Shown: piece by piece, positions 1-10,064 of the stretch
How the letters are laid out: every line of letters starts with the position of its first letter
How positions within the stretch are numbered: position 1 is the first letter of the stretch
Assembly: GCA_029204225.1 (NCBI GenBank)
Contig: CM055096.1
Span: forward strand, 63,517,240 to 63,581,239
Direction: 5' to 3'
Origin: Diphasiastrum complanatum
Lineage: Eukaryota; Streptophyta; Lycopodiopsida; Lycopodiales; Lycopodiaceae
Length of the DNA: 64,000 nt
Made by a program: the position numbers and the translations under genes
Notes under the pieces: model-generated
The model's database searches: none
What the model was told of the DNA's origin: nothing
The model's input: the letters and a program-made list of their open reading frames with translations, nothing else

Positions 1-1186
1 GAGTGTGAGAAACGAAAATAGCTTAAAAAAAAAACGAACACGAAGAGAAACGAACTCAAAACTCGAACTCGAAATGAACTCGAACAGAAAGTGTTCGTGC
101 GCAGCAGAATGAGCTATATTACTCTTTCCGTAAGCATGACTACGCCTACCAGAAATGAACAGAACGTTAGTATTAGAAATCACGATCGATCTGATTACGT
201 AGCCAAACATTAACAAAACATCAGAAGAATAATTTGTTACGGACAGCTAGAAAAATCATTTATCGTGAATGATTCGCAAAGAGCTAGACTGATAATCAGT
301 CGCAAATGGCAAGACTAAATATTAGTCGTCAACAGCTAGACTAATAATAACTTGCTAAACAGATTACCAGATTGAGCAACAAGAGTGTCAGACAGAACAA
401 AGAAAAGCATAGCAATATTGACACAAATCTGAACGCAGAACAATAGAGCTGTTATCAGATTAAGTATAGCAAAATATACACGTCAATAATGTTGTGGAGC
501 ACAAGACAATAGTGGACGAAACCACGTGCTCTACAAAGCTAATTCAATCTGTAAAGGGAATGAACCTATTACTAACAATACAAAAGAATCAATGCGCAAG
601 GCATCTACTTTGTCTATCTCTGATAAGCTTATGATGCTATTATTTTACAGACACGCTTGTTCATCATCACTGGATACACAAATGGTGTTCAATATATACA
701 CAATTTACAAGTGTGCAGATGAAGAAAGTACAAAGTGGATGTGCTGTCTGTAGGAGATCATGGGTGGCTGCTGTTGTTGTCAAATCTGTTAGCGTGGTTG
801 CATGGGATGAGTGTGAAAAGGTCGCGACATCAGCCTTTGCTGAAATGAACGTTGGTGAAGATGTGAAAAATGCGTCACTTTGACGAAATGCCTTAGGATT
901 TGATTTACAGGGTGCCTTCGCTTTTCCTAGGGCACCTTTGACATTTTGTAAGGCGGTGTCGTCTTTTTTGCGTGTCACAAATCACGTGTAAAAACACATT
1001 GTCGCATTTTTCGTCTTTTTTTTGCCTGTGAGAATTTACTTGTATTTATGCAGACAATCGCGTTTTATTCGTCTGTCTTATTTTACATGTAAATATGCAA
1101 ACTGTGCGACAACATGAGTAAAAATGCAGCATGAATGGAGGCAGCTTAAAATGGAATTTAGGAGAGTAGAGGAGATAAATCCAACA
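1..1186 (-). repeat. Putative LTR of a copia element (read on minus), start at 1,186
   Basis: On the minus strand the purine run GGGGGA is followed by TGTTGGATTT, a typical polypurine tract/LTR junction just after the copia RNaseH fragment at 1,193-1,990. From 1,186 down to about 900 the sequence matches, by eye, 53,107-53,340 on plus (shared motifs GCTGCCTCCATTCATGCTGC, ATTTACATG, GAAGGCACC/GAAGGTGCC). No matching LTR end was found, so the LTR may run off the window. Short near-palindromes lie at 287-327. The ORFs here are not convincing genes. Confidence 0.5.
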
Positions 1187-1192
1187 TCCCCC

Positions 1193-1990
1193 CTAATCTG
1201 GATCCGTGAATGCCTTGATCTTTAGACTAAGCAATGCACAAAATTTGTTGTGTGCATTAAGACTTAATGCTTTCATGAAAATATCTGCAACCATGTTCTC
1301 CGTTCTGCAGTACGTTAAGCTCACCTCGTTGTTGAGAACCTTGCCCCTAATGTAGTGATATCTGATTTCAATGTGCTTACTCCTAGAGTGAAATCTAGGG
1401 TTGGCCATAAGGCAATAGCACTCTGATTATCACAGAATAAAATTGTAGGGCTGTATTGATACAGATTAATGTTTGACAGTAAATTTCTCAACCAAAACGC
1501 TTCCTTGATAGATTGAGAAGCAGCAATGTATTCTGCTTCTATAGAAGAAAGTGTGATAGAAGTTTGCTTACGAATGTTCCATGAGATAGGACCGTCGTTG
1601 AAGAAGAATGTAAATCCAGATGTGGACTTACAATTGTCTACGTCTCCCCCAGCTTGGATCAGAATATCCACTGAAATGATGAAGATTGTCGTTGATGGCA
1701 TCTCCATAGCATATGTACTAGTCCATGGTAGCTCGAATATACCTCATGACTCTTATGAGAGGCTTCCAATGGGTAATGCCAAGATTAGCCATATATTGAC
1801 TGAGTGAGCTTACTACAAAAGAGATATCTGGTCTTGTACAGACCATTGCGTACATGAGAGATCCAAGTATCGATCGATAAGGATACTCTCTCATCTGCTC
1901 CTCTTCCTGCTTGTTCTAGGGACGTTGGTCCTTTGACAAATGCAGGCCTGGATCCATCGGTGAGTGAGCTAATTTACAATTCATTAGATT
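1193..1990 (-). pseudogene. Ty1/copia reverse transcriptase-RNase H fragment
   Basis: Read on minus, this is the C-terminal part of a copia polyprotein. In order it shows the RT end block (GSLMYAMVCTRPDISF, about 1,865-1,818), the RNaseH block KSTSGFTFFFNDGPISW (about 1,630), SSIEAEYIAAS, the CDNQSAIAL block, HSRSKHIEIRYHYIRGKV and the C-terminal MVADIFMKAL. At least one in-frame stop and a frameshift near 1,400 break it. It lacks gag, protease, integrase and the RT catalytic part. Its upstream end abuts a gypsy protease at about 2,000. Dead transposon remnant, strongly supported by motif order. Confidence 0.85.
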
Positions 1991-2004
1991 GTGCAGGTAT
2001 ACTT

Positions 2005-3690
2005 AGTGTGACAAACCTCTCTCCTTCCTCAATCCTTACGGACTAAAGCCCTTCATCCTCCGAAGTGTAGCTCGAGGATGATGTAGATGTCTCACCTTTG
2101 TACTTATCGTTTTCCCATGATATAGTAATTCTTTTGTGGCTTTTCCTCATTGGTGTCTCCATTTGGTCTCTGAAGGTAATCTCCTTCTTCTTCCAGTGGG
2201 TTATGACATCAGCTTGGTAGAGCCATGGTCATCCTAATAACACTTTATATGACGATTGTCTTGTAGTTCTTAATATTATAAAATCCAGAAGAAACTTATG
2301 GTCTCAATATAGACTGTAACTTGAGACAATTCTCCTATTGGTGATCTTCTAGTTGCATCAGCTAACTTGAAATGTCTTAAGGTGGGTGCTATATTCTATG
2401 ATGAATGCCTAACTCATATGTTGTTTCTTCAGTCATTATGTTTACGCTAGATCCAGAATCTATGGATACACTATCTAAGATGCAGCCATTGACTACCTGA
2501 ATCTCTAGTTGACCTTCATCACCGTAATTAACTAATCCTACGTTGACTAATGGTAACTTCGCTTTTTTTTTTTTCTTTCTATTTTGCAAAAATTGCTTAA
2601 TTTCTTTCTTGTAATATTGATTATCATCTAATAACTGTTTAAAAGTTATATTGGGCATTCTGGAGACAAGGTCTTCTACTATATCATAAGAATAGTTTCT
2701 AAGTGGCGATGGATCTCTAGGTATCTCTCTACTTATAATTGGATCTGAAAATGTTACTTTTTTAACTTTTCTAGTTTCTTCGTCTAAAAGCTTTTTAGCT
2801 TCTGAACTAATATCATCATAATATTTTTTAGTAGGCCTATCAAGGTCTAATTCTTTACTATTAGGAATTTTTACTAACTGTTTTGCGACCTTCGTTTTTT
2901 CTGTCACATTTTTTTGTATTTTTCACGGTTTTTGCAGATTTCATCTTAGTTTTTTTTTTCATCTTTAAGCGCTAAAGAATCTTTACTACTTCTAGTAGTT
3001 ACTTTATTTATCTCTACATCTAAATCTGGCCATTGATCTAATCATTCAGACTCTACTTCTATCCTCTGAACTATCATGTCAATGTTAGTTTTAGATGGCC
3101 GAGGGTCATTTTCTCTAGGCGAGTTTACAAACCTTGGTTTAGAACACGGTTGTTGTGGTTGAGGACATTCAGCAGTGACATGCTCTTCGCCTTTACAGTT
3201 AGCACAGAGCGGCACATATCCTACTGACCTCCTGGATTCAGGGCAATCAGGCGAATAGTGACCCAGGGCTCCACAATTGTAGCACAAACCCCTTACTATG
3301 GGTGGTGGAGTGGAATCTCGTGTCTCATCCCTTCGCAAAATAGTACGCTGTTTTGGTATAATGGTTTTTTGGTTAGTAGGAGTTGCAGTACAAGCTACCT
3401 CCTCATGATTGTTAATAGGACAGAGGAATAATTCCTCTTCTAAATAGTTAGTCTGTAAACTAGAACAGTTGGTCTTAGAATGACCTTCCTTCCCACAAGT
3501 GGTACACCAAACACTGGCGTTAAGCTTCGCTTTCTTTCGCTTGGCTTTAACATTAGACATTTGGACCTTTAAATCACTCATTTCTTTTGCTAACATCTCA
3601 ACACTTTTCTTTAATGGATCTATCTTTTCGGATTTTTCCATTATTTTCTTTCTATTTGAGTTCCTATTTTTGGATTTCCTATAAGAAGAT
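2005..3690 (-). pseudogene. Ty3/gypsy gag-protease fragment
   Basis: Read on minus. The gag segment (3,641-3,042) has three CCHC zinc knuckles: CTTCGKEGHSKTNC, CYNCGALGHYSPDC and CANCKGEEHVTAEC. A stop follows, then a lysine-rich stretch, then a retropepsin segment (2,907-2,389 and on to about 2,030 through a frameshift) with active-site DSGSS in SIDSGSSVNIMTEE, then LADATRRSPIGEL and LLGWPWL, the usual flap and second retropepsin block. Gag-protease encapsidates and matures the element's RNA; here stops and frameshifts show it is dead. It runs directly into the copia fragment below 2,000, so this is a composite of two superfamilies. Confidence 0.8.
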
Positions 3691-3719
3691 TCTTCTTTTG
3701 ATAAAGAAGAAATGCAACC

Positions 3720-5660
3720 ATGGATTGTTACCAGAATCCGAGGAAACGGGAGAACAATAATAGTTCTTCCTATGTCAAAGAGCCAAAAAGCTCGAAGATC
3801 GGCAAAGATAGGTCAAACAGTGGAAATTCGATGGCCTATCTGTGTACAGACGTGTGTGCAGCCTCCACATCTGACACACAAGAGGTGATCCTTGATTCAG
3901 GAGCTACTTCACACTTTGTTTTGATTCAGGAGCTACTTCACACTTTGTTACATCAAGACGAATAATATTTGATTTTTGAAGTACCGATCCATCAAGATTC
4001 ATAGTACTTGGAGATGGATCAAGATTCATGGTATTTGTTCGTTATGGCTCAATACAAACGGCAGAGACCGACGACTCAAAGATGTTCTCTTCGTACCCAC
4101 ACTACAACAAGATTTGCTATCAGTAGCAAAGATAGCAGATGCTGGGATGTGTGTGACGTTATCAGACGAAACATGTAATGTCGTTGAAGCCAGCACCAAT
4201 ATGTTGATCGCAGAAGGAAGACGCAAATGCAACCTGTATCATTTGAGAATATGCCTACCAACATACCAAGCACATCAAGCCCATGATTCTGCAAATGTTC
4301 TATGGCACAGGCGACTACGCCACATGAACTCAATGGCATTGTATCAAGCAAGTCAACATGGAGCTATCACAGGAGTAAGCATCTTGAATGCAACTAGTTC
4401 GACCACCTGTGACGCATGCATGAGAGGGAAGATGTCCCGAGTGCCATTTACTAGAGACGCCTACAGAACAACAGAGATTTTGGAGCTGGTACATTTGGAC
4501 ATTTGTGGACCTTTTGATGTGATCTCGGTAGGGGGCTCGGAGTACTATATAACCTTCATTGACGACTACAATAAGTTTGCCCGAGTCTACTTCATTCAGA
4601 ACAAATCAGAGGCATTCGACAAGCTCACAGAATATGTGAACTGGGTAGAAAGATGCATATGAAACAAAGAGAAGTAGATCAGAACAGATCGTGGTGGAGA
4701 GTACATCTCAAACCGATTCACTAATTTATGCAATGATCGAGGAATCCTTCACTGAAGGACAACATCTTATACACTGCAGCACAATGGTGAGAGATCAAAT
4801 AAAAGGAGAAATGCATTTGAGTCAGCCAGAATACGCTAGAAAAGTGCTGAAGCAGTATCGAATGATGGACTGCAAAAAAAAAAGCCACACCAATGATAGT
4901 TGGAGCCAAATTGATGAAGCAAGATTGTTCGAAAACAGAGGAAGAAAAATAAACTTGATGGAAGGTATACCCTACCAAAACCTAATCGGTAGTCTGATAT
5001 ACCTTACAATTTGTACCAGACCCGATTTGGCTTTCTCTATCAATGCTTTAAGCCAATTCTCTTCCAGTCTTGGCATGGTGCATTGGCAAATGGAAAAACA
5101 AATCTTACAATATCTGAAGGGTACCCAAAATATTGGATTAACCTACAAAGCAGACAATGAAAGAAAAGGATTCGAGCACCACTACAGTGTTGCAAGTTGG
5201 GCGAGATACAAAGATGACAACAAGTCCGTGACAGGAGGATGTTCAATGGCGAGCGGAGCAGCAATCAACTGGATATGCAAAAAGCAAACCTTGGTAGCTC
5301 AATCCTCATGCAAAGCTGAATATGTTGCAGCTTCAAAGATGGCGAACGAGGTAGTTTGGCTGCAGATGATGTTGGAGGCAATTGGCATACCACAAGGAGA
5401 ACCATGCACAATGATGATGGATTCTCAAAGTGCCATATATTTGTCCCAGAATCCTGTCTTATATTCAAAGACAAAGCATATACTTCTGAAGTACGATCAC
5501 ATTTGAGATCTGATCTCAAAAGGAGAGCTCAGGATCCAGTACATAAAATCTGAAGACATGATTGCTGATCTGCTCACAAAGCCGCTCGACAAACCACTCT
5601 TCGCAAAGCAAAGAAAGACAATTGGATTAAACATACAAAGTTGCAAGGTTCAAGAGGGAG
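3720..5660 (+). pseudogene. Ty1/copia polyprotein fragment (protease-integrase-RT/RNaseH)
   Basis: Plus-strand copia remains. Protease LDSGATSHF sits at about 3,893, followed by a short direct duplication (GATTCAGGAGCTACTTCACA, twice between 3,893 and 3,947). Next come the pre-integrase block LKDVLFVPTLQQDLLSV, the integrase zinc finger (HRRLRH ... CDACMRGK) and the core start HLDICGPF. The integrase D-G-G-E-Y segment continues in another frame near 4,690. RT then jumps to its end block GSLIYLTICTRPDLAFS and RNaseH (SVTGGCSMASG, SSCKAEYVAAS, DSQSAIYLSQNPV, MIADLLTKPLD). The RT catalytic domain and most of the integrase core are deleted. A 3' LTR follows at 5,661; no 5' LTR was found. Dead remnant. 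Confidence 0.85.
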
Positions 5661-6086
5661 TGTCAAAAATTGTGAACTCTTGCAACTTTGTCACGAAGCG
5701 AAGTGAAGCAAATTGAATGGAGAACATACCTCGGAAACCCTAAAGCATGAAACGAAGTGACATGACACGAACAAAAACAATTCGAGTTGCCACCTGGCAG
5801 CTCGACGAGCGTGGCATATTGAACTCTATGCTTGGCTGAAATAGTTAGCCATAACAGAGAATAACTAACTAGTTGATTAACGTTTACATGTCTTGTAATT
5901 CTCTGTTTAGTTGTCTTGTAAACTCCACATAGTGGAGATATATATACAATTTTGGATTTGAGAATGATAGATTATTCTTGAAGCTCATTAGCAATCTCGA
6001 GCTAGTTTACTATGTACATTGAGTTTTTGTGATCCAAATGAAACCAATGTAATTTGTACTTGTTTCTCAGTTTGCAAGATACTACA
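5661..6086 (+). repeat. 3' LTR of the copia fragment at 3.7-5.7 kb
   Basis: Begins TGTCAAAAATTG directly after the purine-rich CAAGAGGGAG and ends in ACTACA, giving the TG...CA termini of an LTR, about 426 bp. Inside are a TATA-like TATATATACA near 5,938 and AT-rich sequence suited to a retroelement promoter and polyadenylation region. No second copy was found to prove the ends. Confidence 0.6.
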
Positions 6087-7629
6087 CGTGTGAAGTCAGA
6101 TTTGTTGAGAAATCTCCGCTCTGATTGCACTGTTGGGAAACTCCTTCCCGATAAGGGTGCAGTGGGTATCCAGACACGAATTGTTTCGTCCTCTGATACC
6201 CACTGTTGAGATTCTCACAGAAACAAACCCAGATGGAATTCGATTCTGTCCTCGGGTCTACTGCCCTCTGTGACAAGATCAACAATCCTCCAAAGTGAGG
6301 ACAAACACTGTTGACCTACGTAGAATTTACTTATGCATTCGACAAGGTAAAACCAGTGTGCGGAATAAGATTGAAACCAACTGATTACAAATATACAACT
6401 ATCAGAAAATTAAGCATTCGATCATATTCAAGACAAGAAACTCTTCTGCATAAAATATCTACTGCATTATCAGAGAATTCCTTAAGCACTATTGTGACAG
6501 ACCGCACAGCGCGTCGGCGTGAAAGAAACTCTGTCTTTCGCGAATCAAAACTTGTCGCGCTTACTAGCGGACTTCTTGAACCTTAGCTGGCTGGCTACAT
6601 AGTGCTCAGCTTACATTGGTATATATTGCCAATCTACTATGACTCATAATTAATAATCAGGATCTACATGTATGTAGAGAGGAGGACACGATTAGCAAAT
6701 TAGGAGATTACAAGAACGGTTGATTAGGCACGTCCTAAACGGTATCCTGTCAGTCTCCGGAGGATCACGTCCTCCTAGTACTTTCGCGATCTCATCTGTC
6801 TTTTCACGTGTGGAGATCCGTCATCATTTGGGTCTTCGTGTCTTTTTGTGCCTTTGGCTTTGTCATTAGGTCGCCTTGGGTCCACGAACCTTTTTATCTT
6901 CGTGTTCATGTTAGTGTTCGTTTGACCGTCGTCTTCATATCTTCGGTCCTCAAAGCTTTTCCTCAGTTCGTTGTCTTCATGTCTTCGGTCCTCGAAGCTT
7001 TTCTGTTCGCATTTGTCTTGTCGCAAATCTTACGAGAACTGATCGTTTTCGTGAACTGATTGTTTTCGTGAATCTGTCGCAAACAGATTGTTTTCGAGTT
7101 CGCTTATTTTTCTTCAGCGGAAGCTTTCAAAATCCTAGGCATGCGACGACAAATCATAGAACAAAAATTATTCTAGCAATCAGGACAACAAAAAACAAGG
7201 AGATGAAAAAAAGAGCATTTGCATTATCAGTTTTCGAGTTTGGAGCGAGATGATTAGTGTCTCACTCGCTGTGTTCTGCTCGTTGGCAGACTTTCATGCA
7301 CAATTATTTTTGTTTCTTTACATTTTTCTATTCTGCTCTTCTTATGCACTATCTCGTGTTGCTGCAGATTATGAGGTTCATAAGATGCTGGGAGGCTCCC
7401 TAGCATGATAAATACTAGACGAGTCTTCTCAACTAGTGCTCCTGCAGCTTCCAGTGCACGCTCAGGGAATCTCCCTCTCCCATCCTTGGATTGGCCAGCT
7501 TCCTTCACAGCAACAAAATGTTGGTCACCGTTTCACCTCATAAAAATTCAAAATCTATGGGCCCAAAAAATACTTTCAATCGTAATACAAAATGCCGAAA
7601 CAATCCTTTACAGTTCAAAAAAAAATTTC
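6087..7629. other. Gene-free interval with small repeats
   Basis: No supportable gene. It contains a perfect 11-bp inverted repeat CAGTGGGTATC/GATACCCACTG (6,160-6,170 and 6,195-6,205) and a 42-bp tandem duplication (6,931-6,972 and 6,973-7,014, core CTTCGGTCCTC). The minus frame across the duplication is open for 83 codons, with repeated SFEDRR(H/Y)ED. The rest shows no family I recognise. Confidence 0.5.
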
Positions 7630-7930
7630 AGTGACCTTCCCACCAGCTCCATGCTTGTTCAATTATGGCTCGTCCTAACAACGTCGCCATAATTTTACGG
7701 CCATATTATCAGTGCACAGGTCACTTAAAAGACCATTTTTCAATACATTTAACTACACTTGACATATAAATTGGGAACATTGGTCATTTCATTGACCTTT
7801 TGAATGTATTGGAGAATGCATTGTCTTTCTAACGACCTTTGCACCTAGTAAAATGGCCATAAAATCATGGCAATGCCATTAGGGTGAGCCATAATTGAAC
7901 AACCATTGAGCCAGGTGTGAAGGTCACTAA
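7628..7930. mobile_element. Foldback/MITE-like element with about 100-bp terminal inverted repeats
   Basis: The left end AGTGACCTTCCCACC (from 7,630) pairs with the right end GGTGTGAAGGTCACT (to 7,928). The inverted match continues inward through TTGTTCAATTATGGCTC, GCCAT(A/G)ATTTTA(C/T)GGCCAT, GTGCA.AGGTC and CAATACATT, so nearly the whole 300 bp can fold into one hairpin. It has no ORF. A-rich flanks on both sides prevent a clear target-site duplication. Half-copies appear near 14,400-14,520 and 63,350-63,397. Non-autonomous DNA transposon is the best reading. Confidence 0.8.
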
Positions 7931-7949
7931 AAAAGATTTTTTTTTAAAA

Positions 7950-8301
7950 GTAAAGAAGGAACGGATGGATGAGAACGATAGCCTTCAGGAGCGAATGATA
8001 GCTTTAACACAGTTGGAGGAGGATCGTCGCTTAGCCTTTGATAGAAACTGAAAGGGTGCAGAATAAAAGAAAGGAAAATCTTAATCAATCCATCAAAAAG
8101 ATCAAAATTAAACGTGGAGACTATGTGCTTCTATATGATAATAGAGACATGATGTTTCCAAGAAAACTACATACTAGTTGGATGGGACCCTATAAGGTCA
8201 TAGAAGTCTTTAATAACGGATCTTTACAGTTATCTGATCTCAAGGGACATTTGCTCGATACTAGAGTAAATGGATCGAGGGTGAAGCGACACTATGACTG
8301 A
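7950..8301 (+). pseudogene. Ty3/gypsy integrase C-terminal fragment
   Basis: The frame reads NDSLQERMIALTQLEEDRR, a stop after AFDRN, then KIKRGDYVLLYDNRD, KLHTSWMGPYKVIEVF, GSLQLSDLKG and VNGSRVKRHYD with a natural stop at 8,301. This is the recognisable C-terminal DNA-binding end of gypsy integrases (GD.VLLYD ... W.GPY.V ... VNG.R.K.Y). The catalytic core is missing upstream, where the foldback element lies. Dead fragment. Confidence 0.75.
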
Positions 8302-9280
8302 TTTCCGAGCAAAACAAACGAGTTGAGCTTTTTTGCGAAGAATGTGGAAAGTGCGACACTATTTGTATTCTATGTTCCATACGCCAGTTCTAGTTTTGAC
8401 GAACTGCGAAAATGCGATACCATCTATTTTGGTTTATTTTTGCAAAGGTTTCCATTTTCATTTTTTCCCAAAAAATGCGACAGCGTTCAGCTTCGTGTTT
8501 TTCGGAGTTCGCCATTTTTGTGAAATTGCGACACCCTTCAAAATTTGGTTTCTACACATTTTCGCCACAAATTTTTACGTGAAAAATCCGACACTTTTGT
8601 TACCATGATTGTATCACTTTTCGCATGCACTTACCTTCTTTATTTTTTCTAAAAATACTGACACTTGTTCCAGAATGCGATATTTTTGCATTGTTGATAT
8701 TTTGTTTATGCGAGGAATGCGACAATCGCATTCTCCGCAAATTTTGGTCAACATAATTTGTCGACAAATGCGACACTTTCCAGAATGCGCTTTCCTACCT
8801 ATTCTGTTACAATTTATTTTTTTCGGAAAAGTTGACAAAACGTGCGGAAGTTATCAAATACACTGCTTTTCACCAGACTGTGTACATTTTTTATTTTTCA
8901 CAATTTGAAACTCAAGTCTCTGAGTTCAACTTTTGAGCAAAACATTTGTTGTATTTTGTTTATTTTTATTTTTATTTTCAAGACTAGTTCATTTTAGTTT
9001 TAGAGTTGTACCTTCAATATGTGAAGGTCACTTCTAATTAATACTTGTCTAGCCCGCCGACATACCATTAATACCTCATACTTCAACACTTTTGTTTTTT
9101 CGTTCTCTCTCACTCTTTCTTCTACCTTTTCGCTACATATTTTTCTCTCTACTCGTTTACCTTTCGTTACGATCAAATACTCTGATAGCTTCCATCGTAA
9201 AGTAAAGCTTCCTTTGATTCCAAGTTTTTCAATGGCTGCCATCGCTACCATCACATTCAAAACCCACCCAAAACCTGTAT
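8302..9280. repeat. AT-rich interval with spaced GCGACA motifs
   Basis: Follows the gypsy integrase end and is probably its 3' untranslated/LTR region. Between about 8,350 and 8,780 the core GCGACA(C) or a one-base variant recurs at least eight times, about 40-60 bp apart, in T-rich context (near 8,357, 8,413, 8,477, 8,527, 8,586, 8,719 and 8,769). The minus ORF at 9,000-9,320 has no recognisable domain and overlaps a dispersed repeat, so it is not called. Confidence 0.45.
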
Positions 9281-9567
9281 TGGATCCTAAAATAACATAA
9301 AATAAGCATTCTACACACAAGATTGCAAGATATTACAAATATAGTGCACCAATGGATAGATGAACCCAAGAGAACTTATGTATAAGCACGAAGTGAGATA
9401 AGAGAGAGAGAATGTGTCTCTTCTCATGAGTGTACATCTATATATGATAGATCCATGACTCATTAATGAGTTTGGTTTCCCTCCATAACAAAAACCATAA
9501 CATTAATGTGGAGTAGATTCAATGTCTCCACCATTCAAATTTGAATCTACTAAAACCCTGTACTACA
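9281..9567 (-). repeat. Solo LTR-like dispersed repeat (copy 1)
   Basis: On minus it begins TGTAGTACAGGG (9,567) and ends GGATCCA (9,281), with TG...CA termini. It matches 22,970-23,344 by eye across most of its length (shared CATTGAATCTA, CTTGGGTTC, CCATTGGTGCACTATA, GTGTAGAATGCTTATT). A short GA-rich run (about 9,397-9,410) occupies the place where the other copy has 113 bp of (GA)n. No target-site duplication was seen. Confidence 0.6.
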
Positions 9568-10060
9568 ATTTCCCACACTTTCAAAAAGTATTTATTCAAA
9601 TGCTTTTTGGCTAATATAACTTTGAAAAGTCAAACTCTAAATCTAATATTAAAATTGGCCTCAATTGCCAAATATACAAATATGACCAAAATAGCAAAAT
9701 TAGTGGAGGAGCCCCAGAAGGGGGGGGGCGGATGTACCCCATGCCCCCTCCCAAGCATTTTTTTTTTTTGATTTTTTTTTCAGTTTGGGAACCCAATGAG
9801 ATATTGGGCCCCCCTTTTTTTCCTCAATCCAAGTCGTAAAATGATTTTTGGAAGGCCTTGAAAAAATAGACTTTGTAGATCTAATTTACAAAATTGGATG
9901 TGCCATGTCATATGGACCATTCCATCGCAATTGTCATTCTCTTATTGGTACACATGTTGTAATTAACACTAACTATAATCAGTGAAGAGGCCCATTTTGA
10001 TTCCAAAAAGGGCCCTAATGACTTATTTTCTACTTCCGGCTATTTTTATTTATGTGCATG
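9568..10060. other. Gene-free interval
   Basis: AT-rich, with a G-run near 9,721-9,731 and T-runs near 9,760-9,780. No coding domain or RNA gene recognised. Confidence 0.4.
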
Positions 10061-10064
10061 GAAT

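Noticed and set aside
287-327. Near-palindromes GACTGATAATCAGTC and GACTAAATATTAGTC
   Set aside because: Short, imperfect and AT-rich, close to chance expectation; noted only in the LTR entry.
1526-1807. 93-codon plus ORF
   Set aside because: Antisense shadow of the copia RNaseH fragment on minus.
4026-4351. Minus ORFs over the copia integrase
   Set aside because: Shadows of the plus-strand integrase zinc-finger region, which has clear motifs.
8302-8780. CRISPR-like array of spaced GCGACA motifs
   Set aside because: The repeat is only 6-7 bp, spacing is uneven, and the context is a eukaryotic retroelement.
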